DNA of 40,308 nt, from the NCBI GenBank assembly GCA_021787835.1, contig JAJYLJ010000006.1, forward strand, positions 1-40,308. Direction: 5' to 3'. Each line of letters starts with the position of its first letter. Positions within the stretch are counted from its first letter, which is position 1. Position numbers and translations under genes: made by a program. This document shows positions 25,918-36,101 of this stretch, in pieces. The notes beneath the pieces were generated by a model that was not told where the DNA came from, did not search any database, and saw only the letters and a list, made by a program, of their open reading frames with translations. This DNA is from Deltaproteobacteria bacterium. GTDB lineage: Bacteria > Desulfobacterota > Dissulfuribacteria > Dissulfuribacterales > Sh68.

Positions 25918-27654
25918 TTACCGGTATTTTGGATTATTACTATAATATTTCTTCTTGTCCAGATACATCTCTTGATCGGCGATCTCGATCACTCTCTCGG
26001 CATGGACCTTGTCTGAACTGGCAAGACCGAAACTGAACGAAATGGGAACTGCCGTGCCATCTGAAAGATATATCTTTTTCCCTGAAAAGATCGCTCTTAA
26101 ACGCTCCATTACGCATAACGCCTGACTGTAAGCCGTATTTGTCAATAGGATATAAAATTCGTCGCCGCCTATCCTAGCTGGGACGTCACCTGATCTGAAA
26201 ACTTTGCGGAACACATCCGCCGTCGCCTTTATCAGCTCATCACCGGCATGATGGCCATAAGTGTCATTGACAAATTTCAGGCCGTTCATATCAGCGACCA
26301 ATACAGAAAATGGGATATTGTGCTCGGCGTTCTTGTCGAACTCTTCCTTAAACGCCTTCTCAAAATAATTCCGATTATAAAGTCCTGTAAGGCCGTCAAT
26401 ATTCACCTTTTCCTCAAGTCTCTTTACGAACATCTTGTTCTGAAGATATGAAATAAATGGTTCAAAATAAAGGTTTACCAAGCCCTGGTGATCGATATCG
26501 AAAGAATTCTTGTCTCTATTCAAATTGTATGCCAATATGCCCAGCCGCCTGCCGTCAATAGCCAATATCGGAAGCTGGAACCAACTCCCCTGCGCGATAT
26601 CGTCTAGCCCGCTGTGGGAAAAGATAAACTGATTTTCTCTTGTATCGGCAGACAGGTAAAGGCCGGTAAGCAGATCAACTCCGGCCTGGTCAATGCCCAT
26701 TGACAATCTAAACCAGACAGTACCTTTTCTCAGGTCTTCCACCAACAAAAACCCCTTCCCGCCTCCCAGCCTGGCGAGCATTGCGGCAAGCACCTTCATT
26801 CCTACAATGGATGCATCACTTTCCCTATGCATCTTTTGCATGAGCCCCGAAAGCTCCACGAAAAGGTCCTTCTGCTCGCTTATAAGGTCCTGCTGCGCCT
26901 TGATTTCCTTTATTAGCTTGACCTTGTGCGTGCTGTCCTTGAATATAAGAAAAAACTCGGCGCCTCCATCAATAGGGAGTATTTCTTCTGTTATATATTC
27001 ACCTGTCTTCTCGTGCCCCACCACACCAGGGCTATCCCGGCGCCTTTCTGAAACAGGGCAGCCAGGGCATGGATCGAGACGATGAAATATTTGAAAACAC
27101 TTTATTCCGCCCTGCCCTGACAACTTATTTTTAAGAAAAAGATTGCTCTCTGCTATAGAAAAATCTTTCTTTATAATCACTATCCCATCGGGCAGATAAT
27201 CTCGGAATATCTGCATGCGGTCTTGACATGCCTTAAGCTCTTTGAATCTATACTCATCAAGGACTGACTTTGCAATCAATTCCTTCTTGACAAGAAAATA
27301 TTCATCAATAAGTTTCTTTTCTTTTGTGATATCCCTAAACGATATTACATAAATGCTTTCTACTCTTTCGATATATAGAAGTATAGTCTTAAGTATCTTG
27401 GAAGGTGTTGTATAGTCTATATTCTTCTTTAAGATATCAGTTGAATATGGTGCGGGAAGGATATCGTCGGAGATCTTGAAAAGCTCAAAAATAGATAAGT
27501 AATTACTCTTAATTATCTCTTGAAGTTTCTTCTCTAATATTTCTTCGGCATTATTATTTATAAATATTATTCCATAGTCTGAACCGGCTATTATTACTCC
27601 CATATTAATGCTATTAAGCAGTGACGCTATAGGGATATCTATTTTGCAATCCAT
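25918..27654 (-). CDS. Diguanylate cyclase (PAS-like/GAF-like N-terminus plus GGDEF)
   Basis: DGLTGLYNRNYFEKAF, ARIGGDEFYILL, upstream RSGD matching the RxxD I-site. Confidence 0.93.
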   Translation of the reverse strand: MDCKIDIPIASLLNSINMGVIIAGSDYGIIFINNNAEEILEKKLQEIIKSNYLSIFELFKISDDILPAPYSTDILKKNIDYTTPSKILKTILLYIERVESIYVISFRDITKEKKLIDEYFLVKKELIAKSVLDEYRFKELKACQDRMQIFRDYLPDGIVIIKKDFSIAESNLFLKNKLSGQGGIKCFQIFHRLDPCPGCPVSERRRDSPGVVGHEKTGEYITEEILPIDGGAEFFLIFKDSTHKVKLIKEIKAQQDLISEQKDLFVELSGLMQKMHRESDASIVGMKVLAAMLARLGGGKGFLLVEDLRKGTVWFRLSMGIDQAGVDLLTGLYLSADTRENQFIFSHSGLDDIAQGSWFQLPILAIDGRRLGILAYNLNRDKNSFDIDHQGLVNLYFEPFISYLQNKMFVKRLEEKVNIDGLTGLYNRNYFEKAFKEEFDKNAEHNIPFSVLVADMNGLKFVNDTYGHHAGDELIKATADVFRKVFRSGDVPARIGGDEFYILLTNTAYSQALCVMERLRAIFSGKKIYLSDGTAVPISFSFGLASSDKVHAERVIEIADQEMYLDKKKYYSNNPKYR

Positions 27655-27734
27655 ATGGATATCTTTAGGGCATCTAAATAAATTATATCATAAACAAATA
27701 ATCGGCACATTGGGCCATTTTAAACATAATCCAG

Positions 27735-30365
27735 TTAAATAGCCGGTAGAAACTTCATAATTATCCTTGCACCAAAGACTCCCAAGAAGGCAGATAAGAT
27801 TATTATCGGAATGAGTATCTCCCAGTGTATCAGCGAAAGAGGAAGGACACTGAAGAAATCCCTTAAAAATGGGGTATAAAGCACCATAATCTGGAGTCCA
27901 ATGCCGGTCGCCATTGCAAGAAGAAGCCATTTGTTGGACCATATGGAGAGCCGGTCCATCTGCCGCACAATCATTATCCTGACAAACGAAAAGAGTATGA
28001 CGCTCGTAAAGACCATGGTCTGAGCGAGTTTTGGCCCGCCCATATGAAGGCCGATATAAAAGATGATCAACAGCACGATTATTTTCTTGATGCCGCTGAA
28101 TGCTATCAAGGTCTTGACCCCCCTGTTAAGCACCGGCTCTCCTGCCTTTCTGGGCGGCCTTTTGATGATGCCCGGGTTTGCAGGGTCGATGGCGAGGGCG
28201 CTTGCAGGCAGAATATCCGTCACCATATTCACCCACAACACCATTATGCCGGTCAGCGGTATATAGCCGAAGAATGACAAGATCAATATGACAAATACCT
28301 CGGCCAGGTTTGCGCTTAGGAGATAGTTTACAAATTTCTTGATATTGTCGAATATCCTCCTGCCTTCCCCTACCGCGTCCATAATGGTCTTGAAGTTATC
28401 ATCAAGCAGGATCATGTCGGAGGCCTCCTTGGCGACGTCAGTACCCCTCATGCCCATTGCTATACCCACATCCGCCTGTTTTATGGCGGTTGAATCGTTT
28501 ACGCCGTCGCCCGTCATCGCGACAAAATGCCGCTCTGACTGAAAGGCCTGCGCTATTTTGAATTTGGTCTGAGGGGTGGCTCTGGCCACCACATCTATCT
28601 TTTCCATCTCATGCGATAATTCACCCGCGCCCCTGTTGTCAACGTCCTTGCCTTCAGCCGCCCTGTCGCCGATCCCGATCTGTCCGGCTATCGCCTGTGC
28701 GGTCTTTTTGTTGTCCCCGGTGATCATGACAACCTTTATACCGGCGTCATGGGCTATTCTTATAGACTGCTTAACTTCTTGCCTTGGAGGGTCCATCATC
28801 CCGGTAAGTCCTATAAAGATCATCCCTTTTTCCGGATTTTGCCCTGATGAGCCGCCTGAAAGCTCCCTATAAGAAAACGCCAGGACCCTTAAGGCGGCCA
28901 CAGCCATTGAATCTGCCGCCGCCATAATCTTGTCTCTGTCTTCCCGGACCAATGACCTTATTTCATCGCCCCTTAATATACTGTCACATTTGGCAAGGAT
29001 CGAACTCAACGCCCCTTTTGAATAGGCAACCGTAGTGCCGTCCATCTTATGGATGGTCGTCATCATTTTTGTTTCGGAGGAAAACGGCACCTCACCCGTC
29101 TTCGCATATCTTGCCCTTTCGGTCTGCGGATCAAGACCGTTTCCGGACGCAAGAAGCAAAAGTGCGATCTCCGTGGGGTCTCCCAAATAGCCTTCCCGCC
29201 CCTTTGCATCCCTTGTAATCTTTGACTCGTTGCAGAGGACGGATGCCCTCAAAAGATGGCTCATGGCCAGCCTATCGGACCTTATCTCCCCCGTCTCCAG
29301 CAAGTTATCGTAAATATAAACCTTCTCTACAGACATCTTGTTTTCCGTAAGCGTCCCTGTCTTATCGGTGCAGATTACATCTATGGAACCCAGGCTTTCG
29401 ACAACGCTCAGGTGTCTTACAAGCGCATTTTTCTCGAGCATCCTCCTGGTCCCCATGGCAAGGCCAAAGGTCAGAACCACGGGCAGGCTCGCAGGGACAG
29501 CGGCTACGCCGAGGCTTATCGAATTGATGAGGACGTCATAAAATGACATATGCTCAACCACATAGGACGTCACGGCTATGACCAGCACTATCCCTGCAAT
29601 GGCTATGGTTATCTGTTTGCCGAGCCTTGCGACCTCAAGCTGAAACGGTGTGGGCCTTTCTTTTATCTCGTAAAGGTCTGTAGCGATCCGGCCTATCTCT
29701 GTGTTCATTCCTGTCGCCACAACCACGGCCCTTGCGCTGCCCCTTGTCACATATGTGCTTGAATAGACCATGCAGGTCCTTTCGGCCAAAATGGTCTCCG
29801 GGGCCGTCTCTTTTACGTCTTTGTCTATGCTTACGCTCTCCCCTGTCAGTATGGATTCGTCCACCTTCAGCCCGAATGCCTCAACGAGCCTGGCGTCGGC
29901 CGGGATTTTATCCCCTTCTGACAGGATGATTATATCGCCCGGAACTATTCCGATGGAATCTATCCCGACCTCACGGCCCTCCCTCAAGACCCTTGCCCTT
30001 AATTTCATAACCTTATGAAGGGCCTCGATGCTCTGGCTAGCCTTGTATTCCTCGATAAAACTGATAAGGGTGTTTAGAGTGATGATGGCGAATATGAATA
30101 TAACCTCGTGCCACTTTGGGTGCTGGTGCGGGAGGTAACCGACCATAAGCGCTATAACCGCCGCGCTGAAGAGGATTATGTTGAAAAAACCGGTCACCTC
30201 ACCCCAGAGTATCTTTAAGGCCGAGACCTTTTCAGCCTCTTTGATGCTGTTTGGGCCGAAGCGCCCGAGCCTCTCAGACGCCTGGGATTGAGAAAGGCCA
30301 TTAAAAGAGGTCTCAAGGGCCTTGAGTACCGCATCAACACCAAGAGAATGCCAAGGCTTGTCCAT
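27735..30365 (-). CDS. Cation-transporting P-type ATPase (P2A-like)
   Basis: DKTGTLTENKMS, TGESVSIDK, MTGDGVNDSTAIKQADVGIAMG. Confidence 0.95.
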   Translation of the reverse strand: MDKPWHSLGVDAVLKALETSFNGLSQSQASERLGRFGPNSIKEAEKVSALKILWGEVTGFFNIILFSAAVIALMVGYLPHQHPKWHEVIFIFAIITLNTLISFIEEYKASQSIEALHKVMKLRARVLREGREVGIDSIGIVPGDIIILSEGDKIPADARLVEAFGLKVDESILTGESVSIDKDVKETAPETILAERTCMVYSSTYVTRGSARAVVVATGMNTEIGRIATDLYEIKERPTPFQLEVARLGKQITIAIAGIVLVIAVTSYVVEHMSFYDVLINSISLGVAAVPASLPVVLTFGLAMGTRRMLEKNALVRHLSVVESLGSIDVICTDKTGTLTENKMSVEKVYIYDNLLETGEIRSDRLAMSHLLRASVLCNESKITRDAKGREGYLGDPTEIALLLLASGNGLDPQTERARYAKTGEVPFSSETKMMTTIHKMDGTTVAYSKGALSSILAKCDSILRGDEIRSLVREDRDKIMAAADSMAVAALRVLAFSYRELSGGSSGQNPEKGMIFIGLTGMMDPPRQEVKQSIRIAHDAGIKVVMITGDNKKTAQAIAGQIGIGDRAAEGKDVDNRGAGELSHEMEKIDVVARATPQTKFKIAQAFQSERHFVAMTGDGVNDSTAIKQADVGIAMGMRGTDVAKEASDMILLDDNFKTIMDAVGEGRRIFDNIKKFVNYLLSANLAEVFVILILSFFGYIPLTGIMVLWVNMVTDILPASALAIDPANPGIIKRPPRKAGEPVLNRGVKTLIAFSGIKKIIVLLIIFYIGLHMGGPKLAQTMVFTSVILFSFVRIMIVRQMDRLSIWSNKWLLLAMATGIGLQIMVLYTPFLRDFFSVLPLSLIHWEILIPIIILSAFLGVFGARIIMKFLPAI

Positions 30366-30415
30366 AACTGGCCTCCTTTTTAGATCGTGCTACGGCAGCA
30401 ACGCCTCAAAACTTC

Positions 30416-32107
30416 CTATGCGGATCGTGTAATGCCCCTATACTTCATCCTGTGCGGTGTGTCGGCTGCCGGGCCGAGCTTCTGTCTCCTGTCCTGCTCA
30501 TAGTTGGAAAAATTGCCGTCAAACCAGACAACCCGGCCTTCACCCTCAAAGGCGAGTATGTGGGTTGCGACACGGTCGAGGAACCACCTGTCGTGGCTAA
30601 CTATAATCGCACTGCCGGCAAAGTCTTCGATGGCATCCTCAAGCGCCCTGAGCGTGTTTACGTCGAGGTCGTTTGTGGGCTCATCGAGAAGGAGCACATT
30701 GGCCTCCTGGGTCAGCATCTTTGCAAGGTTCACGCGGTTCCGCTCGCCTCCAGAGAGGTCTTTTATCTTTTTTTGCTGATCGGTACCCAAAAAATTAAAA
30801 CCTGCGCAGTACGCCCTCGAATTTATTTTGTAACTGCCGAATGTAAAGAACTCCGCCCCCCCTGATATCTCTTCCCAAACGGTCCTTTCCCCTGTAAGAC
30901 TTGCGCGCGTCTGGTCCACGTAGGCCAGTTTTACCGTCTGGCCTATGGTCACGGAGCCTTTGTCAGGGGCCTCGACACCGGCGATAAGATTTAAAAGAGT
31001 GGTCTTCCCCGCTCCGTTAGGCCCTATCACCCCGACGATGCTCCCGGGAGGCACTAAAAAACTCAGGTCTTCGATAAGCAGGCGCTCTCCCTTGGCCTTT
31101 GAGACCTTGTCAAACCCTATGGCTACATCGCCAAGCCTGGGGCCGGCAGGGATGTATATCTCGCGTTCCTCTCTGGCCCTTTCGTACTCCTGGCTGAGCA
31201 GTTTTTCATACGCGCTGATTCTTGCCTTACCCTTTGCCTGCCTCGCCTTCGGGGCCATCCTGATCCATTCGAGTTCCCTTTCAAGGGTCTTTTGCCGCCT
31301 TGTCTCGGTCTTTTCCTCCTTGGCCAGTCTGTCTTTCTTTTGTTCGAGCCATGACGAGTAATTGCCCTTCCACGGTATACCGTGCCCGCGGTCAAGCTCC
31401 AATATCCAACCAGCCACTTTGTCGAGAAAGTACCTGTCGTGTGTTACGGCTATCACCGTGCCCTTGTATTCCCGAAGGTGATGCTCAAGCCATGCCACGG
31501 ACTCGGCGTCCAAGTGGTTAGTAGGCTCATCCAGAAGCAGGATGTCAGGCTCGGTCAAAAGCAGGCGACACAGGGCCACACGCCTCCTCTCGCCGCCTGA
31601 GAGGGCCGGGACCGGGGTGTCGGCGGGCGGGCACCTCAAGGCATCCATCGCAAGATCGAGCCTGCTGTCCAGACTCCATGCGTCATACTTGTCCAGCTCC
31701 TCCTGGACCTTGGCCTGCTCTGCAATAAGCGCATCCATATCTACATCAGGGTCTGCAAACCTATTGTTGATCTCCTCAAATTTTTTTATGAGATCGGCCA
31801 GATACTGGACCCCTTCCTCCACCACTCCTTTTACGGTCTTATCAGGGTCAAGCCTCGGCTCCTGTTCAAGAAGGCCGACGGAATAGCCCTTTGATAGCAT
31901 TGTCTCACCCATGTAGTCCTTGTCAATACCGGCCATTATGCGAAGAAGGGTGCTCTTCCCTGAGCCGTTAAGACCGAGTATTCCTATCTTGGCGCCGTAA
32001 TAAAAGCCAAGCGTGATGTCCCTCAAGACCTGCCTGTTGGGCGGGAATACGCGGCCTACATGCACCATCGAGTATATTACTTTCTGAGCATTTGTCTCTT
32101 TAGACAT
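30416..32107 (-). CDS. ettA: Energy-dependent translational throttle protein EttA (ABC-F)
   Basis: Two ABC cassettes with GLNGSGKST and GPNGAGKTT, LSGGERRRVALCRLL; start at MSKETNAQKVIYSM (32107). Confidence 0.93.
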   Translation of the reverse strand: MSKETNAQKVIYSMVHVGRVFPPNRQVLRDITLGFYYGAKIGILGLNGSGKSTLLRIMAGIDKDYMGETMLSKGYSVGLLEQEPRLDPDKTVKGVVEEGVQYLADLIKKFEEINNRFADPDVDMDALIAEQAKVQEELDKYDAWSLDSRLDLAMDALRCPPADTPVPALSGGERRRVALCRLLLTEPDILLLDEPTNHLDAESVAWLEHHLREYKGTVIAVTHDRYFLDKVAGWILELDRGHGIPWKGNYSSWLEQKKDRLAKEEKTETRRQKTLERELEWIRMAPKARQAKGKARISAYEKLLSQEYERAREEREIYIPAGPRLGDVAIGFDKVSKAKGERLLIEDLSFLVPPGSIVGVIGPNGAGKTTLLNLIAGVEAPDKGSVTIGQTVKLAYVDQTRASLTGERTVWEEISGGAEFFTFGSYKINSRAYCAGFNFLGTDQQKKIKDLSGGERNRVNLAKMLTQEANVLLLDEPTNDLDVNTLRALEDAIEDFAGSAIIVSHDRWFLDRVATHILAFEGEGRVVWFDGNFSNYEQDRRQKLGPAADTPHRMKYRGITRSA

Positions 32108-32271
32108 CTCCAACTCCTTAAATTTTAAATAAAAAAAAGTTATACCAAATGCGGTCTTGATAACATAGTCAACCATAACAGATTCTTTGTGATTTAATAT
32201 AATTAATATAATGATAATGCTTGGCTGCTTAAAGATTATCTTTACTAATAGAGTCTACTGTTTGATTTTAT

Positions 32272-32322
32272 TTGGCCTGCCCAGAGGGACTCGAACCCCC
32301 AACCTACGGCTTAGAAGGCCGT
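32272..32322 (-). repeat. Displaced 3' half of tRNA-Arg(TCT); att-like direct repeat copy 1
   Basis: 51 nt identical to 35182-35232. Confidence 0.95.
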
Positions 32323-32608
32323 GGCGTCACCTGAAACAGAGGAGTTGACGCCATATTGAACGACGAAGAAAGCGGCCCACTCTTTTTCCAGGGCTGTTTT
32401 CTCTGAATGTGCTCGTCGGAACAAAATCCGGTCAGGCCTATTCTGAAAAAGCGCTCAAAGCCATGCCGGCTGAGGCGGGCATTGGCCCGCCGGTTTTCTC
32501 TGGATGTCTCAATGGATTCAGGCGTTATTGCCGGCCATAAAATAGGACCGACCGGCACGACAAGGCAAGCAGCCCAGGCCCGGTTGTTATCAAACAGGCA
32601 TTTGAGAC

Positions 32609-34387
32609 TCATGTTCTTTGATCCCCTGAAATAAGTTGCAGCAAGGCCATGGCGGCCTCTTTAGGCCCTGTTGTTTCATATCCCGGGATTCCGAGTCTGG
32701 TGCGCAGTTCCCCGACAAAGACGCCACTGCGGACCGCCGCTTCAAAAATACCGGCGGCGAGCCCCTCGTGCAGCTCTTTGTACTGAGGCGGCCCGAAGAT
32801 ATTGGCAAAGTAGCTATGGACCAGACCGGTTGCAGTGGTGGTGCCCTTTGCCATCACGGCGCCGTCCCTGAAGACATCGAGGGCGCGGGCTGCGGAATCG
32901 CATTTTTCTATTATAGGGTGATCCTGGTCAACCTCTTCGTAATTGTTGGCATAGAGCATAAAATCGACCGGATATCCGTGCAGTACCTCCTCGATTGTGG
33001 TGATCGGCAGCACCACCCTGGCGTTCACCTTCTGCGGGCTCATGATGATGGCCCGGTCGATCTGATCGAAGGCATATCCCTGCTGCAGATCATCCAGCCG
33101 GATAAATGCGCCGGTCTCTGTGCCATATGCGATCACCAGGCCGTCCCTGTTTATCTCCAGAGAACCCATGTCATCCGCTACGATCTTCATTTCCTGGACG
33201 AGATCGCCGCCAAGGGTGCGGAATGCCTCAAGGGATTCTGATTTGCCTGCCGCCGTGTCGCCGATTATGAGGATATTCGCCTCGATGCCGCCCTTGAGCA
33301 GGATGCGTACCATTGCGCCATGGAAAGGCATGCGGCCCCGCTTCATCATGACGATATTGTGCAATGTCAATATCATCTTTTTCAAATAGCCGAAATAGCC
33401 GAAGCGATCCTCAAGGGGGATGGCGGCCGCCAGCAGTCCGTTTTCCATATCATCGAAGAAGACCGTTGGAAGATCGCCGAATTCCGCCATGTGCCCGGCT
33501 GGTGCGCCGAAGACATAAACGGCCTCGGGTCCGCCTGCGATCTGCTCGTTCGAGGCCAACTCAAACAGATTGGAGAGGGAAATGCCGAGTCCCATGAAGC
33601 GCCGGTGGAAATAAACGAAGATTACCAGGGGTCCCACCCGGGCCGGATAGCAGAGCCATTCCTCACCGGAGAGTCGGAGACCTTCAATCGGGTTTACCGG
33701 AACGGCACGGAACAGGCCGGTGCGCGTATTCATCGGCGGATCAATAACAAAAGGCGGTGCGAACCAGACCTGACGTATAAATGGTACATCGGCAAGGATA
33801 TCTTTATATGCCGTTGGAAGATTGGAGCCCCTAGACGCCGCTATGACACCGGCATTACAGCCGGCGGCGACGTGGCGATAGATTCTTGGATGGGTACCGG
33901 TTATGTTTTCGCACATGTCCCTATAGAGCAAGAGCAGCTGATGGGCCAGGGCGACAAGGGTGTCGTTGAAGGCCCTGCATGGCCGCCGTTTGAAACCGCT
34001 AGGTCCGACCTCGGCAAGGAGTACCACGTATCTGTCAAAGGACCGCCAGTAGTCGTACATCCTCTCTACGAATTGATGCAGGGCGTAACGGTGGCGGTCT
34101 TCCGTGAAGATGCGGGCTGCCGGCAGGATCGAGGCCACCTGCTCAAGCGGGTGTTCGCTGAGGGCGCGCAGGATATTGATCATCCTCCTTAGATCGCGTT
34201 CACTGGCCACATCCGGGCCGAGAGAATCCAGCAGAGGGGAGTCCTGTCGGCACAGATTTTCGACAAAATCCTTGACGATATGCTCAAAGAGATCGCTGTG
34301 CAGCAATTCCCTTTTGGATGCGCATATTTTACCATCAGTATAGATGATATACTGCTGTTCCTCTCTGACAAACCTTTTAACGGCCAT
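32609..34387 (-). CDS. PEP carboxykinase-like/P-loop kinase-like protein of unclear function
   Basis: NILIIGDTAAGKSESLEAFRTLG Walker A, KIVADDMGSLEI; C-terminal half resembles PEPCK-type nucleotide-binding core. Confidence 0.5.
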   Translation of the reverse strand: MAVKRFVREEQQYIIYTDGKICASKRELLHSDLFEHIVKDFVENLCRQDSPLLDSLGPDVASERDLRRMINILRALSEHPLEQVASILPAARIFTEDRHRYALHQFVERMYDYWRSFDRYVVLLAEVGPSGFKRRPCRAFNDTLVALAHQLLLLYRDMCENITGTHPRIYRHVAAGCNAGVIAASRGSNLPTAYKDILADVPFIRQVWFAPPFVIDPPMNTRTGLFRAVPVNPIEGLRLSGEEWLCYPARVGPLVIFVYFHRRFMGLGISLSNLFELASNEQIAGGPEAVYVFGAPAGHMAEFGDLPTVFFDDMENGLLAAAIPLEDRFGYFGYLKKMILTLHNIVMMKRGRMPFHGAMVRILLKGGIEANILIIGDTAAGKSESLEAFRTLGGDLVQEMKIVADDMGSLEINRDGLVIAYGTETGAFIRLDDLQQGYAFDQIDRAIIMSPQKVNARVVLPITTIEEVLHGYPVDFMLYANNYEEVDQDHPIIEKCDSAARALDVFRDGAVMAKGTTTATGLVHSYFANIFGPPQYKELHEGLAAGIFEAAVRSGVFVGELRTRLGIPGYETTGPKEAAMALLQLISGDQRT

Positions 34388-34440
34388 ATTTTCCTCTCTT
34401 TCTTACGCGTTCTTATGCGATTAATTTTTTGCACAAAAAA

Positions 34441-34477
34441 GGCCGACGACCACCAGGTTAACTAGTGGTCGTCGGCC
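34441..34477. terminator. Strong bidirectional rho-independent terminator
   Basis: GGCCGACGACCAC-CAGGTTAACTA-GTGGTCGTCGGCC, 13-bp perfect stem, A6 before and T-run after. Confidence 0.9.
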
Positions 34478-34657
34478 TTTTATCCCGGTCCGCACCCTTG
34501 TTCGAGCCCGTCCGGACATACGGCTTGTATTTTGTAGAATCCGACCGGCCTTTATTTATAAAGAATAAAGACCCTCCAGAATCTATTTTTAAGATTAAAT
34601 TAAATGCCTAAGATGTCAAGTCAACTTTCCGGTCCAGCCTTTAATTGAAGAGATTAA

Positions 34658-35026
34658 TCATTCGTAATCCACAGGCGCAGCCAGAGTGAAAAGGATTATC
34701 CTTTCCCCCGTAACTGTACTGATATCGGTGTGCAGACTTATCACCTTCTGCCCGACGATGGACTCCACCACCGCCTCCAGCAAAGGCCTTCCCTTTTCCA
34801 GAAGCGCGATCCGCACCTTTTTGATCAGTTCACGGCCTTTGTCGATTTCACCAGGCGTGGCAAGCTGGCGTTCGGCCTTTGTAAGGACCCCTTTTAGCCG
34901 CACCAGCACCATGTCGTCTGTAAAATAGGTCTTGGTTTCAAGGGGACCTCTGCCCATATATTCCTTTTCGAATTTGATGACGGCCTCGCTTATCTCGGCC
35001 TCGAGCTGCCCTTTTGTTTTTTTCAT
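34658..35026 (-). CDS. DUF2294-like small protein
   Basis: MKKTKGQLEAEISEAVIKFEKEYMGRGP; ORF track extends to 35101 but MKKTKG start is more plausible. Confidence 0.65.
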   Translation of the reverse strand: MKKTKGQLEAEISEAVIKFEKEYMGRGPLETKTYFTDDMVLVRLKGVLTKAERQLATPGEIDKGRELIKKVRIALLEKGRPLLEAVVESIVGQKVISLHTDISTVTGERIILFTLAAPVDYE

Positions 35027-35181
35027 AGCTTTATTTAAAAGATATGGTGCCGAAGCACCCCAAATCCCGCATAAGCACAGGCACCCCGTCCAACTCCACA
35101 TAATCCCTGTTTTCTCAAATCAACTAACAATTCACAAAATATCAAATTAAGCCAAAACTATTACATCATATTATTTTTCAA

Positions 35182-35259
<78 letters not shown>

Positions 35260-35275
35260 ACTGAAATCATGGTCT

Positions 35276-35304
35276 TGTATAATATCACATACAGGCCTTG
35301 TAAA
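35276..35304 (-). promoter_or_regulatory. Candidate promoter for tRNA-Arg
   Basis: Minus strand TTTACA - 17 nt - TATACA. Confidence 0.55.
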
Positions 35305-35375
35305 GTGCCATTCTTTCCCGCGCCGGCATCACCTGCGAGACCCTCGCCTAAAGTCTGGTTAGTCAGTTGATCTTT

Positions 35376-36014
35376 TTATTTTTTTGCCTTCAATATCCCA
35401 ATAAGCTTCATGACCTGGCTTTTAAGACTATCTAAATCCAAATCATTGAAAATAATGTAATCGGCCCGCCTGCTCTTTTCTTCCGGAGGCATCTGCCACT
35501 TAAACCAATCCCTGGCCTTTTGCGGCTCAATATCATTCCGCCTTACAAGCCTTTCCATGCAAAGCTCCTCCGGAGCCGACACGGTAATTATGAAATCAAA
35601 CATATCTTCCCAGCCAGCCTCAAAGAGAAGCGGCACCTCCACAAAAACCATACCGGCCCCGGCTTCTGCAAGGCTCTGCAGCCGTTTATCCATAAGCCTG
35701 TATATCTCAGGGTGCATAATTCCTTCCACGTTTTTTTTTATCTCATCGCCGGACAACATGAGATCAAGGAGCCTCGCCCTGTCAAGCGAGCCGTCAGATT
35801 TTAGGATGTCTCTTTGCGTGGTGCGTACAAGCCTTTGGAGCACCTCAGAACCTGGCTTAACCACCTCCCTTGCAAGACAATCTACATCCAATACTGGGAT
35901 GCCTTCTTGGGATATAAGCCTGGCCACAGCGCTTTTCCCAGCGCACATGGGACCCGTAAGACCTATAAGTCTTTTCGGCCAGTTGTCTTTTTTCTTGAGA
36001 AGGTATTTTGGCAT
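35376..36014 (-). CDS. coaE: Dephospho-CoA kinase
   Basis: GLTGPMCAGKSAVARLI Walker A, LDVDCLAREVVKPGS, VVEVPLLFEAG-like VEVPLLFEAGWE. Confidence 0.94.
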   Translation of the reverse strand: MPKYLLKKKDNWPKRLIGLTGPMCAGKSAVARLISQEGIPVLDVDCLAREVVKPGSEVLQRLVRTTQRDILKSDGSLDRARLLDLMLSGDEIKKNVEGIMHPEIYRLMDKRLQSLAEAGAGMVFVEVPLLFEAGWEDMFDFIITVSAPEELCMERLVRRNDIEPQKARDWFKWQMPPEEKSRRADYIIFNDLDLDSLKSQVMKLIGILKAKK

Positions 36015-36101
36015 GATATAAAATACATTTTAATATTATCTTTAATAATTTTTTATTCAAATGTCATTTTATCAGCCCGGCATATTAAAAGGAGGGTGAA
36101 T

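Noticed and set aside
32304-32612. Small ORFs at the island end as integrase remnant
   Set aside because: Translations show no tyrosine or serine recombinase motifs; cannot support.
33320-34192. 290-aa plus-strand ORF (and 32636..33241)
   Set aside because: Antisense to the PEPCK-like gene, no recognisable motifs, no good RBS; shadow ORFs of a GC-rich coding frame.
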